A stretch of DNA of 15,725 nucleotides from an uncultured Porphyromonas sp. GTDB lineage: Bacteria; Bacteroidota; Bacteroidia; Bacteroidales; Porphyromonadaceae. Below are positions 9,648 through 15,725 of the stretch, one piece after another; the first letter of the stretch is position 1, and each line of letters begins with the position of its first letter. Location: contig URDQ01000047.1 of assembly GCA_900546675.1 (NCBI GenBank), positions 1 through 15,725 of the forward strand, written 5' to 3'. Position numbers and translations under genes: made by a program. Below the pieces are notes generated by a model. That model was not told the DNA's origin and ran no database searches. It saw only the letters and a program-made list of their open reading frames with translations.

Positions 9648-10269
9648 TGGAGTTGCGCCCCGCTAAGGTGAGGCTAAAGCCGTAGCGATAGCGGTCAGCG
9701 CCATCGCTCTTGCGGATCATCTCTTGCGTCTGCTCCCACTGCTTGACCCAAAGAGGACGTACCTCATCGCTCTCCTCCTCGGCAGCATCGTGAGGCATCT
9801 CCACCAGAGCGACATCGACCTGCTCTTCGGGAGCTATCTCCGTCCGTAGGATATACTGTATCAAGCTCATAGCGAGCATATCGAGCCACAGCTCGCTTGG
9901 CACCTCCACGGGCAAGCCCTCGAGCCTTTGAGCCAAGCAAGGGTCTGTCACGATGAGTGTCAGGTAGCCCTCACGCACCTCCTCTACGGGTATACCCTTA
10001 GGGTATTGCAGCGACACCTCCATATGGAAGTCCTTGTCAGCCACCAGCTCAGCAAGGCGTAGCGAGAGGGCATCAAAGAGGGCGTCCGCCTGACTATTTG
10101 TATAGAGAAGCTGTGGGTAAGCCCCCTCGAAGGGCAACTGCTCATAGAGCGTACGCCAAGGGTAATAAGGAAGAAAGTGCCCCACGGGAGCCGAGGGCAT
10201 ATATATATTGTGTGAACCAAAGTGATGTGGCTCAGCTAGCTCTTCGGCTATCTTCGTCTGATCTGTCAT
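9634..10269 (-). CDS. Hypothetical protein downstream of cca
   Basis: A 211-aa protein that I do not recognise. It has no signal peptide or membrane segment and is acidic, with an especially acidic stretch HDAAEEESDEVRP near residues 159-171. The N-terminal part is rich in Pro, His and aromatic residues (HHFGSHNIYMPSAPVGHFLPYYPWRTLYE). The middle contains an alpha/beta-like pattern (MEVSLQYPKGIPVEEVREGYLTLIV). It ends DRYRYGFSLTLAGRNSSNVE. It starts 15 bp after the cca stop with no promoter motif between, so it is co-transcribed with cca and may act with it, but nothing in the sequence names a function. Codon use and intact length suggest a real gene. Confidence 0.75.
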   Translation of the reverse strand: MTDQTKIAEELAEPHHFGSHNIYMPSAPVGHFLPYYPWRTLYEQLPFEGAYPQLLYTNSQADALFDALSLRLAELVADKDFHMEVSLQYPKGIPVEEVREGYLTLIVTDPCLAQRLEGLPVEVPSELWLDMLAMSLIQYILRTEIAPEEQVDVALVEMPHDAAEEESDEVRPLWVKQWEQTQEMIRKSDGADRYRYGFSLTLAGRNSSNVE

Positions 10270-10284
10270 AGTTCTTTTTGTCTT

Positions 10285-11751
10285 TCAGTCATTAGTATGT
10301 TGTGCGGACTCACCCTCTTGTGGCGTGAGTCCACGCTCGGCAGCCTCCTTGAGCAGTAGCTCACGAGCAGGCTCATATTCGTTGGGTATCTCACCATCGA
10401 GGATCGCATTCTTGATCCGCTCCTTGAGCGTCCCCACAATCTGCGAGGGCGGGAGACCAAAGAGACGCATGATCTCGTCACCATCGATCGGAGGTGCGAA
10501 GTTGCGAATGCGATCCTTCTCCTCCACCTCTTGGAGCTTGCGTCGTATCACCTGATAGTTGTCTAGGACCTGCTGCACACGCTTCGGGTTCTTGCTCGTC
10601 ACATCACTCTCCACCAGCGTCATCAAGTCCTCTATATCATCGCCAGCGTCAAAGAGCAGACGACGTATCGCTGAGTCGGTCACCCCCTCATCGACGAGCG
10701 AAGAGGGGCGCATATGCAGGTCGACCAACTTAGCGACATACTGCATATGGCTGTCCAGCGGGAGCTTGAGCCGGCGAAACATATGCGGCACCATCTTAGC
10801 TCCTATATAGTTATGGTTGTGAAAGGTCCACCCCTGCTGCGCATCCCAGCGCTTGGTCTTAGGCTTCGCAATGTCGTGTAGCAGAGCCGCCCAGCGAAGG
10901 TAGAGGTTGTCACTCTTAGCGGCCAACTGGTCGACCACTTGATAGGTGTGCGCTAGATTGTCCTTGTGTCCTACCCCAACGACCGTCTCGGTGCCACGCA
11001 GTAGCTGTACCTCTGGCAGGATAATCTCCAGCAAGCCCGTCTGCTCCATTAGGGATAGTCCCACACTGGGACGAGGCGAGAGCATAATCTTGTTTAGCTC
11101 CACGATGATACGCTCCGCTGAAACAATCTTGATGCGCTCACGGAGCTTCACAATAGCGTCAAAGACCGCATCATCGATGAAGAAGCCCAGCTGCGAAGCA
11201 AAGCGCACCGCACGCATCATACGAAGCGGATCATCATCGAAGGTAACCTGCGGATCGACCGGCGTGCGGATCATATAGTCCTGCAGATCCTCCAGCCCGT
11301 AGAAGGGGTCTACCAGCTCGCCATAAGTGCGTTCATTGAGCGATATAGCCATCGCATTGATCGTGAAGTCACGTCGCTCCTGATCATCTTCGAGCGTGCC
11401 ATCCTCGACGATTGGCTTGCGACTATCTCGCTGGTAGCTCTCACGACGCGCTCCGACGAACTCCACCTCCACGCCCTTGTAGCGTAGCTGCGCCGTACCG
11501 AAGTTCGCAAAGATATGCACCTGGCACTTCGGCCCTATCTCCCGCGCTACCGCTTTAGCTAAGGCTATCCCACTACCGACGCAGACGATGTCTACATCGT
11601 CGCTAGGACGCTGTAAGAAAAGGTCACGCACCCAGCCACCGACCACATAGGTCTCCAGATCAAGCGTATCAGCCACATGCCCCACCAGCGCAAAGACGGG
11701 ATGGCGCAGGTACGAGCTGTAGTCAGCATAAGGGTCAAAGGGTATCGGCAT
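10285..11751 (-). CDS. cca: CCA tRNA nucleotidyltransferase / poly(A) polymerase family protein with HD domain
   Basis: A 488-aa class II nucleotidyltransferase. The nucleotidyl-transfer head has GGWVRD (38-43), the metal-binding DVDIV (Asp52, Asp54), ERRDFTINAMA (125-135) and DPLRMMRAVRFASQLGF (174-190), which together define the tRNA CCA-adding / poly(A) polymerase family. A C-terminal HD phosphohydrolase-like domain carries LLHDIAKPKTK (His292-Asp293). The expected role is adding or repairing the 3' CCA end of tRNAs; a poly(A)-adding role cannot be excluded from sequence alone, since the two activities share this fold. The promoter motif is at 11818-11825. It leads a two-gene unit with the hypothetical gene and is divergent from the plus-strand TonB-receptor operon, with the 22-bp repeat array between them. 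Confidence 0.9.
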   Translation of the reverse strand: MPIPFDPYADYSSYLRHPVFALVGHVADTLDLETYVVGGWVRDLFLQRPSDDVDIVCVGSGIALAKAVAREIGPKCQVHIFANFGTAQLRYKGVEVEFVGARRESYQRDSRKPIVEDGTLEDDQERRDFTINAMAISLNERTYGELVDPFYGLEDLQDYMIRTPVDPQVTFDDDPLRMMRAVRFASQLGFFIDDAVFDAIVKLRERIKIVSAERIIVELNKIMLSPRPSVGLSLMEQTGLLEIILPEVQLLRGTETVVGVGHKDNLAHTYQVVDQLAAKSDNLYLRWAALLHDIAKPKTKRWDAQQGWTFHNHNYIGAKMVPHMFRRLKLPLDSHMQYVAKLVDLHMRPSSLVDEGVTDSAIRRLLFDAGDDIEDLMTLVESDVTSKNPKRVQQVLDNYQVIRRKLQEVEEKDRIRNFAPPIDGDEIMRLFGLPPSQIVGTLKERIKNAILDGEIPNEYEPARELLLKEAAERGLTPQEGESAQHTND

Positions 11752-11817
11752 ATCTATCTCCTCTATATGGTAAACGAAGGCTGTGACACAAGTGCCATAG
11801 TTTCAAGTGAAGCGTTA

Positions 11818-11825
11818 CAAAGGTA
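11818..11825 (-). promoter_or_regulatory. cca -7 promoter element (TACCTTTG)
   Basis: A perfect minus-strand TAnnTTTG match 67 bp upstream of the cca ATG. The phased repeat array begins about 50 bp upstream of this element, where an activator or architectural protein could act. Confidence 0.75.
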
Positions 11826-11874
11826 ATACAAATTAGAGAGTGTTGCCCTAGTGACGCTGTCGAAAAGCTGATCT

Positions 11875-12048
11875 CCACGTGGAGATTTTCAAATCCCCAC
11901 GTAGGAAAGATCCATTCTCCACGTAGGCGAGAAATAATACTTCGGAGGAATCAAATGAAACTTCGGAGGAATCGTTTCTCCCCCACGTGGAAAATAGAAA
12001 ACAGCCACGTAGGGAATGTCGATTTTCCACGTGGAGATCGAATTAGAG
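11875..12048. repeat. Eight-unit 21-22 bp phased array of CCACGT(A)GG-like cores
   Basis: Cores begin at 11875, 11897, 11919, 11940, 11961, 11983, 12005 and 12027, giving unit lengths of 22, 22, 21, 21, 22, 22 and 22 bp. Units 1, 6 and 8 carry CCACGTGG; 2, 3 and 7 carry CCACGTAGG; 4 and 5 carry CTTCGGAGG followed by the same AATC. The spacers are mostly A/T-rich and not conserved. Unit 1 is centred in the perfect 16-bp palindrome ATCTCCACGTGGAGAT (11871-11886). The period is about two turns of B-DNA, so all cores face nearly the same side of the helix. The array lies between two divergent promoters. It may be a protein-binding array or a tandem-repeat element of the kind described for Porphyromonas MITEs; no ORF covers it convincingly. 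Confidence 0.85.
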
Positions 12049-12076
12049 GCTAGAGATTAGACGTTAGAAGTTAGAA
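12042..12076. repeat. Five 7-bp tandem repeats (RTTAGAN type)
   Basis: ATTAGAG, GCTAGAG, ATTAGAC, GTTAGAA and GTTAGAA follow one another without gaps. They begin within the last unit of the 22-bp array and end about 40 bp before the -33 element of the downstream operon. AATTAGAG is also found at 11831-11838 on the other side of the array. Such heptads can expand or contract by slippage and so alter promoter spacing, but no effect is shown here. Confidence 0.75.
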
Positions 12077-12117
12077 ACGAGTAATCATTTGTGACCTTGA
12101 AAAGTTGAGCGGGTTGC

Positions 12118-12146
12118 TTGCGAGAAAAATATTTTTACTACCTTTG
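12118..12146 (+). promoter_or_regulatory. Promoter of the CPIC protein / TonB receptor / DUF4625 operon
   Basis: TTG at 12118-12120 and TACCTTTG at 12139-12146 form a Bacteroidetes-type promoter with 18 bp between the two elements, the best two-part promoter in the window. The spacer contains a perfect 12-bp palindrome, AAAAATATTTTT (12125-12136), which could be an operator or simply a flexible A/T tract. Transcription should start near 12152-12154, which rules out the in-frame Met at 12105 as start codon. Confidence 0.8.
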
Positions 12147-12161
12147 CAGGTGACACAGCAT

Positions 12162-12539
12162 ATGAGAAGACTCACACATATCGATATGCCGACGCGGATG
12201 ACGGCTTTGCTATTGGGGCTAGTGTATGTACTGGCTCTGATGGGGCAAGCTATGCACCAGCACGACGCAAGAGCCTTCTCGGTAAGTAGCTATATAGCCT
12301 CTCAGTCTGACACAAACGATGAGGAGCAAGGTGAAACGAGTTCGGAGGTCTATCTAGTCAATAGCGTGACCTGCCCCATCTGCGAGTTTCATCTCGGCAT
12401 CACCGACCAGTGTGCCGTAGCACCTTCCTTTGCAGTGGACGAGTGGGATGCTCCCGCTCCCGAGCTACAACCCGAAGCTGTACACCTAGCCCTGAGAGAG
12501 GGCAAAGCTCTAAGAGCCCCACCAGTGAGATACTGCTAG
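12162..12539 (+). CDS. Small predicted exported protein with CPIC motif, first gene of the TonB-receptor operon
   Basis: A 125-aa protein from ATG 12162. Met codons at 12186 and 12198 are also possible, and 12186 would leave a more comfortable leader. The N-terminus is a basic segment followed by a hydrophobic stretch (MTALLLGLVYVLALMGQA), then MHQHDARAF, suggesting a signal peptide or membrane anchor ending near a histidine pair. The exported part carries NSVTCPICEFHLG, a Cys-x-x-Cys followed by His that could bind a metal, plus a later Cys in DQCAVAP and a C-terminal Cys. I know of similar short Bacteroidetes proteins with a C-x-I-C-x-F motif near TonB receptors but cannot name a family. 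Metal binding or metal sensing in the periplasm is a guess from motif and context. Confidence 0.7.
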   Translation: MRRLTHIDMPTRMTALLLGLVYVLALMGQAMHQHDARAFSVSSYIASQSDTNDEEQGETSSEVYLVNSVTCPICEFHLGITDQCAVAPSFAVDEWDAPAPELQPEAVHLALREGKALRAPPVRYC

Positions 12540-12651
12540 CCACATACCTATCGACTATGTGGCTACAAGCGGACTAACTCTACACTTATACTCCGCTTGG
12601 TGCGCTTGCCTTGGCTGACTGCCAATGGTATGAGTGACCCTAATGTCACTC
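12537..12651 (+). promoter_or_regulatory. Four consecutive perfect RNA hairpins between the CPIC gene and the receptor gene
   Basis: TAGCCACATA/TATGTGGCTA (12537-12565, loop 9) begins on the stop codon of the upstream gene. Directly adjacent is CAAGCGGA/TCCGCTTG (12566-12599, loop 18), then TTGGC/GCCAA (12611-12625, loop 5) and GAGTGAC/GTCACTC (12632-12651, loop 6). None is followed by a U-tract, so they do not look like simple terminators. A further possible stem, ACGCTG/CAGCGT, lies at 12716-12744. No B12 box or other known riboswitch signature is recognised. The rest of the 255-bp gap shows no convincing gene. Roles could include transcript stability, differential expression within the operon or ligand sensing. 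Confidence 0.6.
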
Positions 12652-12794
12652 TCCTCCCCTAGCATAGCTAGACCATATCTCTACGTGACGCAATCCCCTA
12701 CGTATGCCTGCTCCCACGCTGTGTGTGAGTTGAGCTATCAGCGTAGTGGTGCGCACGATCTCCTTACATTTCACTGGTTAACGACATTCTTGCG

Positions 12795-14972
12795 ATGTAT
12801 TGTCGATACATTTGCTATCTATTACTATATCTTATCCCGATGGTTGCTCTAGCTGAGTCGTCCGCATCGAGGGCTGATAGTGTCGCTCTAGAGCCTCACA
12901 GCTTCGACCAAACGCTCCAGACAGTAGAGGTGCGTGCTAATAGCAAGCGGCTCCAGACGGCTCGTATCGGTCAGACGATTGAGTGGCTCGACAGCACCTA
13001 TCTGACGCAGCACTTTACGGGCAACTTTGCAGCGACACTGAGCAGTCTCCCTGGGGTCAATGTGATTACGATCGGCTCTGGCTACGGCAAGCCGGTGATC
13101 CGTGGTCTAGGCTTCAACCGCATCGCCTATGTCGATGGCGGACTCAAGCAAGAGGGGCAGCAGTGGGGCGCTGACCATGGGCTGGAGGTGGACGCCTTCG
13201 ACCAAGACCCTGTACAGGTGATCAAGGGGGCTGGCTCGCTCCTCTACGGCAGTGACGCCCTAGGCGGAGTCATCGTGAGGCAGCCAGCTACACCTCCTCA
13301 CAAGCAAGGCTTTTACGGCTCCTACACTATGATGGGTCAAAGTAGCACGATGGGTGGCGGCGGCAGTCTTATGATGGGCTACCTACACGGAGCGCATCAT
13401 CTTCGCCTCCGTATGAGCGGTCAGTATCACGGCGACCGCAATGTGACGGCAGACAGCATTACCTACCTCACCCGCTGGATACCTATATATAATGGTAGAT
13501 TGAAAAACAGTGCTACACAGACCTACGCTTCGCAACTACGCTACGAATGGCTAGGAGAGCAGATCAAAGCTTCTCTGCAAGCCTCTGTCAATGGCGAGCG
13601 CAGTGGCTTCTTCCCAGGAGCGCACGGCATACCAGACCTCAAGCGTGTACTACCTGACGAGAGTCGATACAACATCGAGCTACCATACAGCACCGTGCGC
13701 CAGATCTCTACACAAGGTAGCCTCCAGTGGCGGCTTTCGCCACAGTGGCAACTGGTCGGCGAGCTAGGTTGGCAGCAGAACTTGCGCCGTGAGCTTAGCG
13801 CCTTCCACACTCACTATGGGACGATGCAACGACCCGAGCGAGACGCTGACTTGGAGTTTGAGTTTGACCTCAAGACCATCTCAGCACGCTTACAGGCAAA
13901 CTACTATGCCCCGTGGGGTGGCAAGTGGACGCTAGCGACTGATGGTCAGTATCAGTGGCACAAGCGGAGAGGCTACGGCTTCCTCTTACCAGACTACCAG
14001 CGGGCGACGAGTGGTGTGAGCCTAACCTATCAGGGACGCATAGCCCAGGGGTTACACCTCACCAGTGGCCTGCGCTACGATCTAGGATACATAGCGATGA
14101 GTCCCTACCACGATCCTTACCTAGCTGACTACCTCCAGGAGCGTGGCGAGTCCTCAGCAACCTTGGCGCAGTACTACTACAGCAGCCAGGAGGGTGAGCG
14201 GAGATGGCACGACCTGTCGGGGAGTGTCGGCTTAGCTTGGCAGATCGATCGGCATTGGCTCTGGAAGGTTAATCTCGGCAGGAGCTTTCGCCTACCAGGC
14301 ATCTACGAGCTTGCGGCAAATGGCATCCACCACGGCACCTTCCGCCACGAGGTGGGCGACCCTTCGCTGGGCAGTGAGCAGGGGTGGCTACTAGATAGCG
14401 AGGTGGGCTTTCACAATGACCTGTGGAGCTGTACGGTCTCTCCCTTTGTGACCTACTTTACCAATTACATCTTCCTGCAGCCCTCGGGAGAGTGGTCTAT
14501 ACTGCCTCACTCGGGACAGATATACCGCTACCAATCCACACGAGCGCTCTTCACAGGGGTCGAGCTGGAAGGGACTTGGCATCTGCACCCGCAGTGGGAC
14601 TACCACCTGCAGGGAGACTACGTCTACACCTACAATGTGGCAGACGGCTTAGCTCTCCCCTACTCGCCACCAGCACGCTTGAGCCACGACTTGACCTGGC
14701 ACCCTGAGCACTGGGCGCTCTCGCTCAAGCACCGCATCATCGCTCCTCAGCATCGCATAGCACGCAATGAGGAGCCGACACCAGGCACAGCTACGCTACT
14801 AGACCTAGCTGTGACCTACGACGGACAGCTCAGACAGAGCAACTACCGCATCTCTCTAGCTATCCAAAACATCTTGAACAGCCGCTACTACGACCATATG
14901 AGTTACTACAGGCGAGTCAATCTCCCTGAGGCTGGACGAAACATATTACTAACGATAAACCTATCATTCTAA
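12795..14972 (+). CDS. TonB-dependent outer-membrane receptor, ZnuD-like (probable metal uptake)
   Basis: A 725-aa outer-membrane receptor. Residues 1-20 (ending MVALA) form a signal peptide; cleavage is likely before Glu21. The plug domain spans about 40-165: QTVEVRA near 42-48 as possible TonB box, LSSLPGVNV, PVIRGLGFNRIAYVDGG (100-116), QQWGADHGLEVDAF and VIKGAGSLLYGSDALGGVI (142-160). A 22-strand barrel fills the rest and ends in Phe725, as outer-membrane proteins do. The plug motifs and FRLPGIYELAANGIHHGTFRHEVGDP (from 498) recall the ZnuD-like branch of metal receptors, where His-containing loops bind zinc; that likeness is from memory of the family. Zinc or copper is therefore the best guess; a siderophore or haem substrate is possible. 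It lies between the CPIC gene and the DUF4625 lipoprotein. No separate promoter is evident, so it is probably co-transcribed with the CPIC gene. Confidence 0.9.
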   Translation: MYCRYICYLLLYLIPMVALAESSASRADSVALEPHSFDQTLQTVEVRANSKRLQTARIGQTIEWLDSTYLTQHFTGNFAATLSSLPGVNVITIGSGYGKPVIRGLGFNRIAYVDGGLKQEGQQWGADHGLEVDAFDQDPVQVIKGAGSLLYGSDALGGVIVRQPATPPHKQGFYGSYTMMGQSSTMGGGGSLMMGYLHGAHHLRLRMSGQYHGDRNVTADSITYLTRWIPIYNGRLKNSATQTYASQLRYEWLGEQIKASLQASVNGERSGFFPGAHGIPDLKRVLPDESRYNIELPYSTVRQISTQGSLQWRLSPQWQLVGELGWQQNLRRELSAFHTHYGTMQRPERDADLEFEFDLKTISARLQANYYAPWGGKWTLATDGQYQWHKRRGYGFLLPDYQRATSGVSLTYQGRIAQGLHLTSGLRYDLGYIAMSPYHDPYLADYLQERGESSATLAQYYYSSQEGERRWHDLSGSVGLAWQIDRHWLWKVNLGRSFRLPGIYELAANGIHHGTFRHEVGDPSLGSEQGWLLDSEVGFHNDLWSCTVSPFVTYFTNYIFLQPSGEWSILPHSGQIYRYQSTRALFTGVELEGTWHLHPQWDYHLQGDYVYTYNVADGLALPYSPPARLSHDLTWHPEHWALSLKHRIIAPQHRIARNEEPTPGTATLLDLAVTYDGQLRQSNYRISLAIQNILNSRYYDHMSYYRRVNLPEAGRNILLTINLSF

Positions 14973-14983
14973 TCTTCAATACT

Positions 14984-15484
14984 ATGATGAAAAAATCAAT
15001 CTTCGCATCAATCACGCTCCTCAGCTGTCTCGCTCTGGCGACAGCCTTCACCGCTTGCAAGGAGGAGCCTAAAGACACAACCAAGCCTACCATCGAGCTA
15101 ATCGAACCAGAGGATCATGATAAGCTCCTCATCGGTGATGAGCACGGTGTACACTTCGAGATGAAGCTCTCGGACGATGATCTCGTCAAGTCGTACAAGA
15201 TCGACATCCACAACAACTTCGATGGGCACTCGCACACCCGCGACCTACGTCACGGTGATGACAAGACGAAGCCCTTTACCTTTAATAAGGAGTACTCCGT
15301 CAACCAGCGCAACGCCTCTATCCATCATCACGACATCAAGATACCAGCCGATGCGACACCTGGCGAATACCATCTCCTAGTCTACTGTGTGGATCGCTCG
15401 GGCAATGAGTCGATGGTGGCTCGCACCATCATCCTCTCCAAGGACGCTCCTGGTGATCATCACCACGATCACGACCATGAGTAA
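14984..15484 (+). CDS. Histidine-rich DUF4625-type lipoprotein
   Basis: A 166-aa predicted lipoprotein. The signal peptide MMKKSIFASITLLSCLALAT ends in AFTAC, so Cys25 should be lipidated; translation could also start at the second Met (14987). The body is a single beta-sandwich-like domain with PTIELIEPEDHDKL, SYKIDIHNNFDGHSH (70-84) and the final EYHLLVYCVDRSGNES, features I associate with DUF4625 proteins of Bacteroidetes. Histidines are abundant (HSH, HHHD, and the tail DHHHDHDHE at 158-166), which suggests metal binding. It lies 11 bp after the receptor gene and is followed by a strong terminator, so it is the last gene of the operon. It probably acts at the outer membrane together with the receptor, for example capturing or handing over metal; this is inferred. 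Confidence 0.85.
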   Translation: MMKKSIFASITLLSCLALATAFTACKEEPKDTTKPTIELIEPEDHDKLLIGDEHGVHFEMKLSDDDLVKSYKIDIHNNFDGHSHTRDLRHGDDKTKPFTFNKEYSVNQRNASIHHHDIKIPADATPGEYHLLVYCVDRSGNESMVARTIILSKDAPGDHHHDHDHE

Positions 15485-15523
15485 GGCGGGTCAGAGACAT
15501 TAATTTGTTTAGTGTATGTGATA

Positions 15524-15567
15524 GGGAGGGGTGTTACCGTGATGGTAGCACCTCTCTCGCCTTTTTT
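15524..15567 (+). terminator. Rho-independent terminator of the TonB-receptor operon
   Basis: GGGAGGGGTGTTACC (15524-15538) pairs over 15 positions with GGTAGCACCTCTCTC (15544-15558) around loop GTGAT. All three non-Watson-Crick pairs are G-U when read on the plus strand. GCC and six U residues follow. It lies 39 bp after the DUF4625 stop codon. Confidence 0.93.
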
Positions 15568-15670
15568 CACCGATAGTGAGACAGCTAAGAATCGCCTACA
15601 TCTTCGCCACCGATATAGCTCCGCAATCTGTGACAGACAAGCTACAAAATCTCGATTTCGCAACATACAT

Positions 15671-15724
15671 TGTATATTCAATTAGTAAATGCAACTCATA
15701 CCTACAAAAAATGGATCGCACCCT
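15671..15724. repeat. Right copy of 54-bp terminal inverted repeat
   Basis: The exact reverse complement of positions 1-54. Read outward it starts TGTATATTCAATTAG and ends ATCGCACCCT. The interval from the operon terminator to this repeat (15568-15670) holds no recognisable gene. If the repeat is an IS end, the tip of the element is at 15671 and at 54, and the remainder of each copy lies outside the window. Confidence 0.9.
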
Positions 15725-15725
15725 A

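Noticed and set aside
11871..12048. CRISPR array
   Set aside because: Only 8-9 bp cores are shared, the period is 21-22 bp, spacers are much too short, and no cas gene lies nearby.
11831..12048. AATTAGAG at 11831-11838 and 12041-12048 as a target-site duplication around the array
   Set aside because: The sequence belongs to the local heptad repeat type and the ends inside it show no terminal inverted repeats, so chance is more likely.
12105..12161. Longer start for the CPIC protein at 12105
   Set aside because: That Met lies upstream of the promoter at 12118-12146, so it cannot be in the transcript, and the added residues do not resemble a signal peptide.
12537..12651. Cobalamin riboswitch ahead of the TonB receptor
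   Set aside because: A vitamin B12 riboswitch would be a natural partner of such a receptor, but no B12-box-like conserved core was found among the hairpins.
12634..12852. 72-aa plus-strand reading frame
   Set aside because: It overlaps the receptor start in another frame and runs over hairpin sequence; no sign of coding.

Overview
The window looks like chromosomal DNA of a Bacteroidales bacterium, most probably Porphyromonas or a close relative. Transcription units are preceded by the Bacteroidetes -7 motif TAnnTTTG (mostly TACCTTTG), Shine-Dalgarno signals are absent, GC content is moderate, and the gene content fits the group: a MaeB-type malic enzyme, an SDR-type threonine dehydrogenase, a DUF4625 lipoprotein and a Bacteroidetes-style TonB-dependent receptor. 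The genus is an inference from sequence style, not a database match.

Layout: positions 1-54 and 15671-15724 are a perfect inverted repeat, so the window is probably a contig or segment lying between two opposed copies of one repeat. From 249 to 11751 every gene is on the minus strand. In transcription order the units are: cca-type nucleotidyltransferase plus a hypothetical gene (11751-9634); glnS plus a DedA-family membrane protein (9544-7165); tdh alone (7100-6144); mazG, a zinc-ribbon methyltransferase and an outer-membrane barrel protein, closely spaced and partly overlapping (5560-2634); and maeB alone (2525-249). Most units have a visible promoter motif, and several end in clear rho-independent terminators whose G-U wobbles agree with the assigned direction. 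The 5594-6143 gap has no convincing gene but holds an orphan promoter motif, several hairpins and a 14-bp inverted repeat.

The most interesting part is 11752-15567. A divergent intergenic region separates cca (minus) from a plus-strand three-gene operon. It contains an eight-unit array of CCACGT(A)GG / CTTCGGAGG cores repeating every 21-22 bp, that is every two helical turns, followed by five 7-bp repeats and a promoter with a 12-bp palindrome between its two elements. The operon encodes a small predicted exported protein with a CPIC motif, a TonB-dependent receptor whose conserved segments resemble ZnuD-like metal receptors, and a histidine-rich DUF4625 lipoprotein. About 115 nt between its first two genes can fold into four consecutive perfect hairpins. 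I read this as a probable outer-membrane metal (zinc- or copper-like) acquisition operon with an unusual upstream repeat array; the substrate is inferred.

The minus-strand genes are mainly housekeeping: tRNA CCA addition, Gln-tRNA charging, nucleotide-pool sanitation, threonine catabolism and malate decarboxylation.
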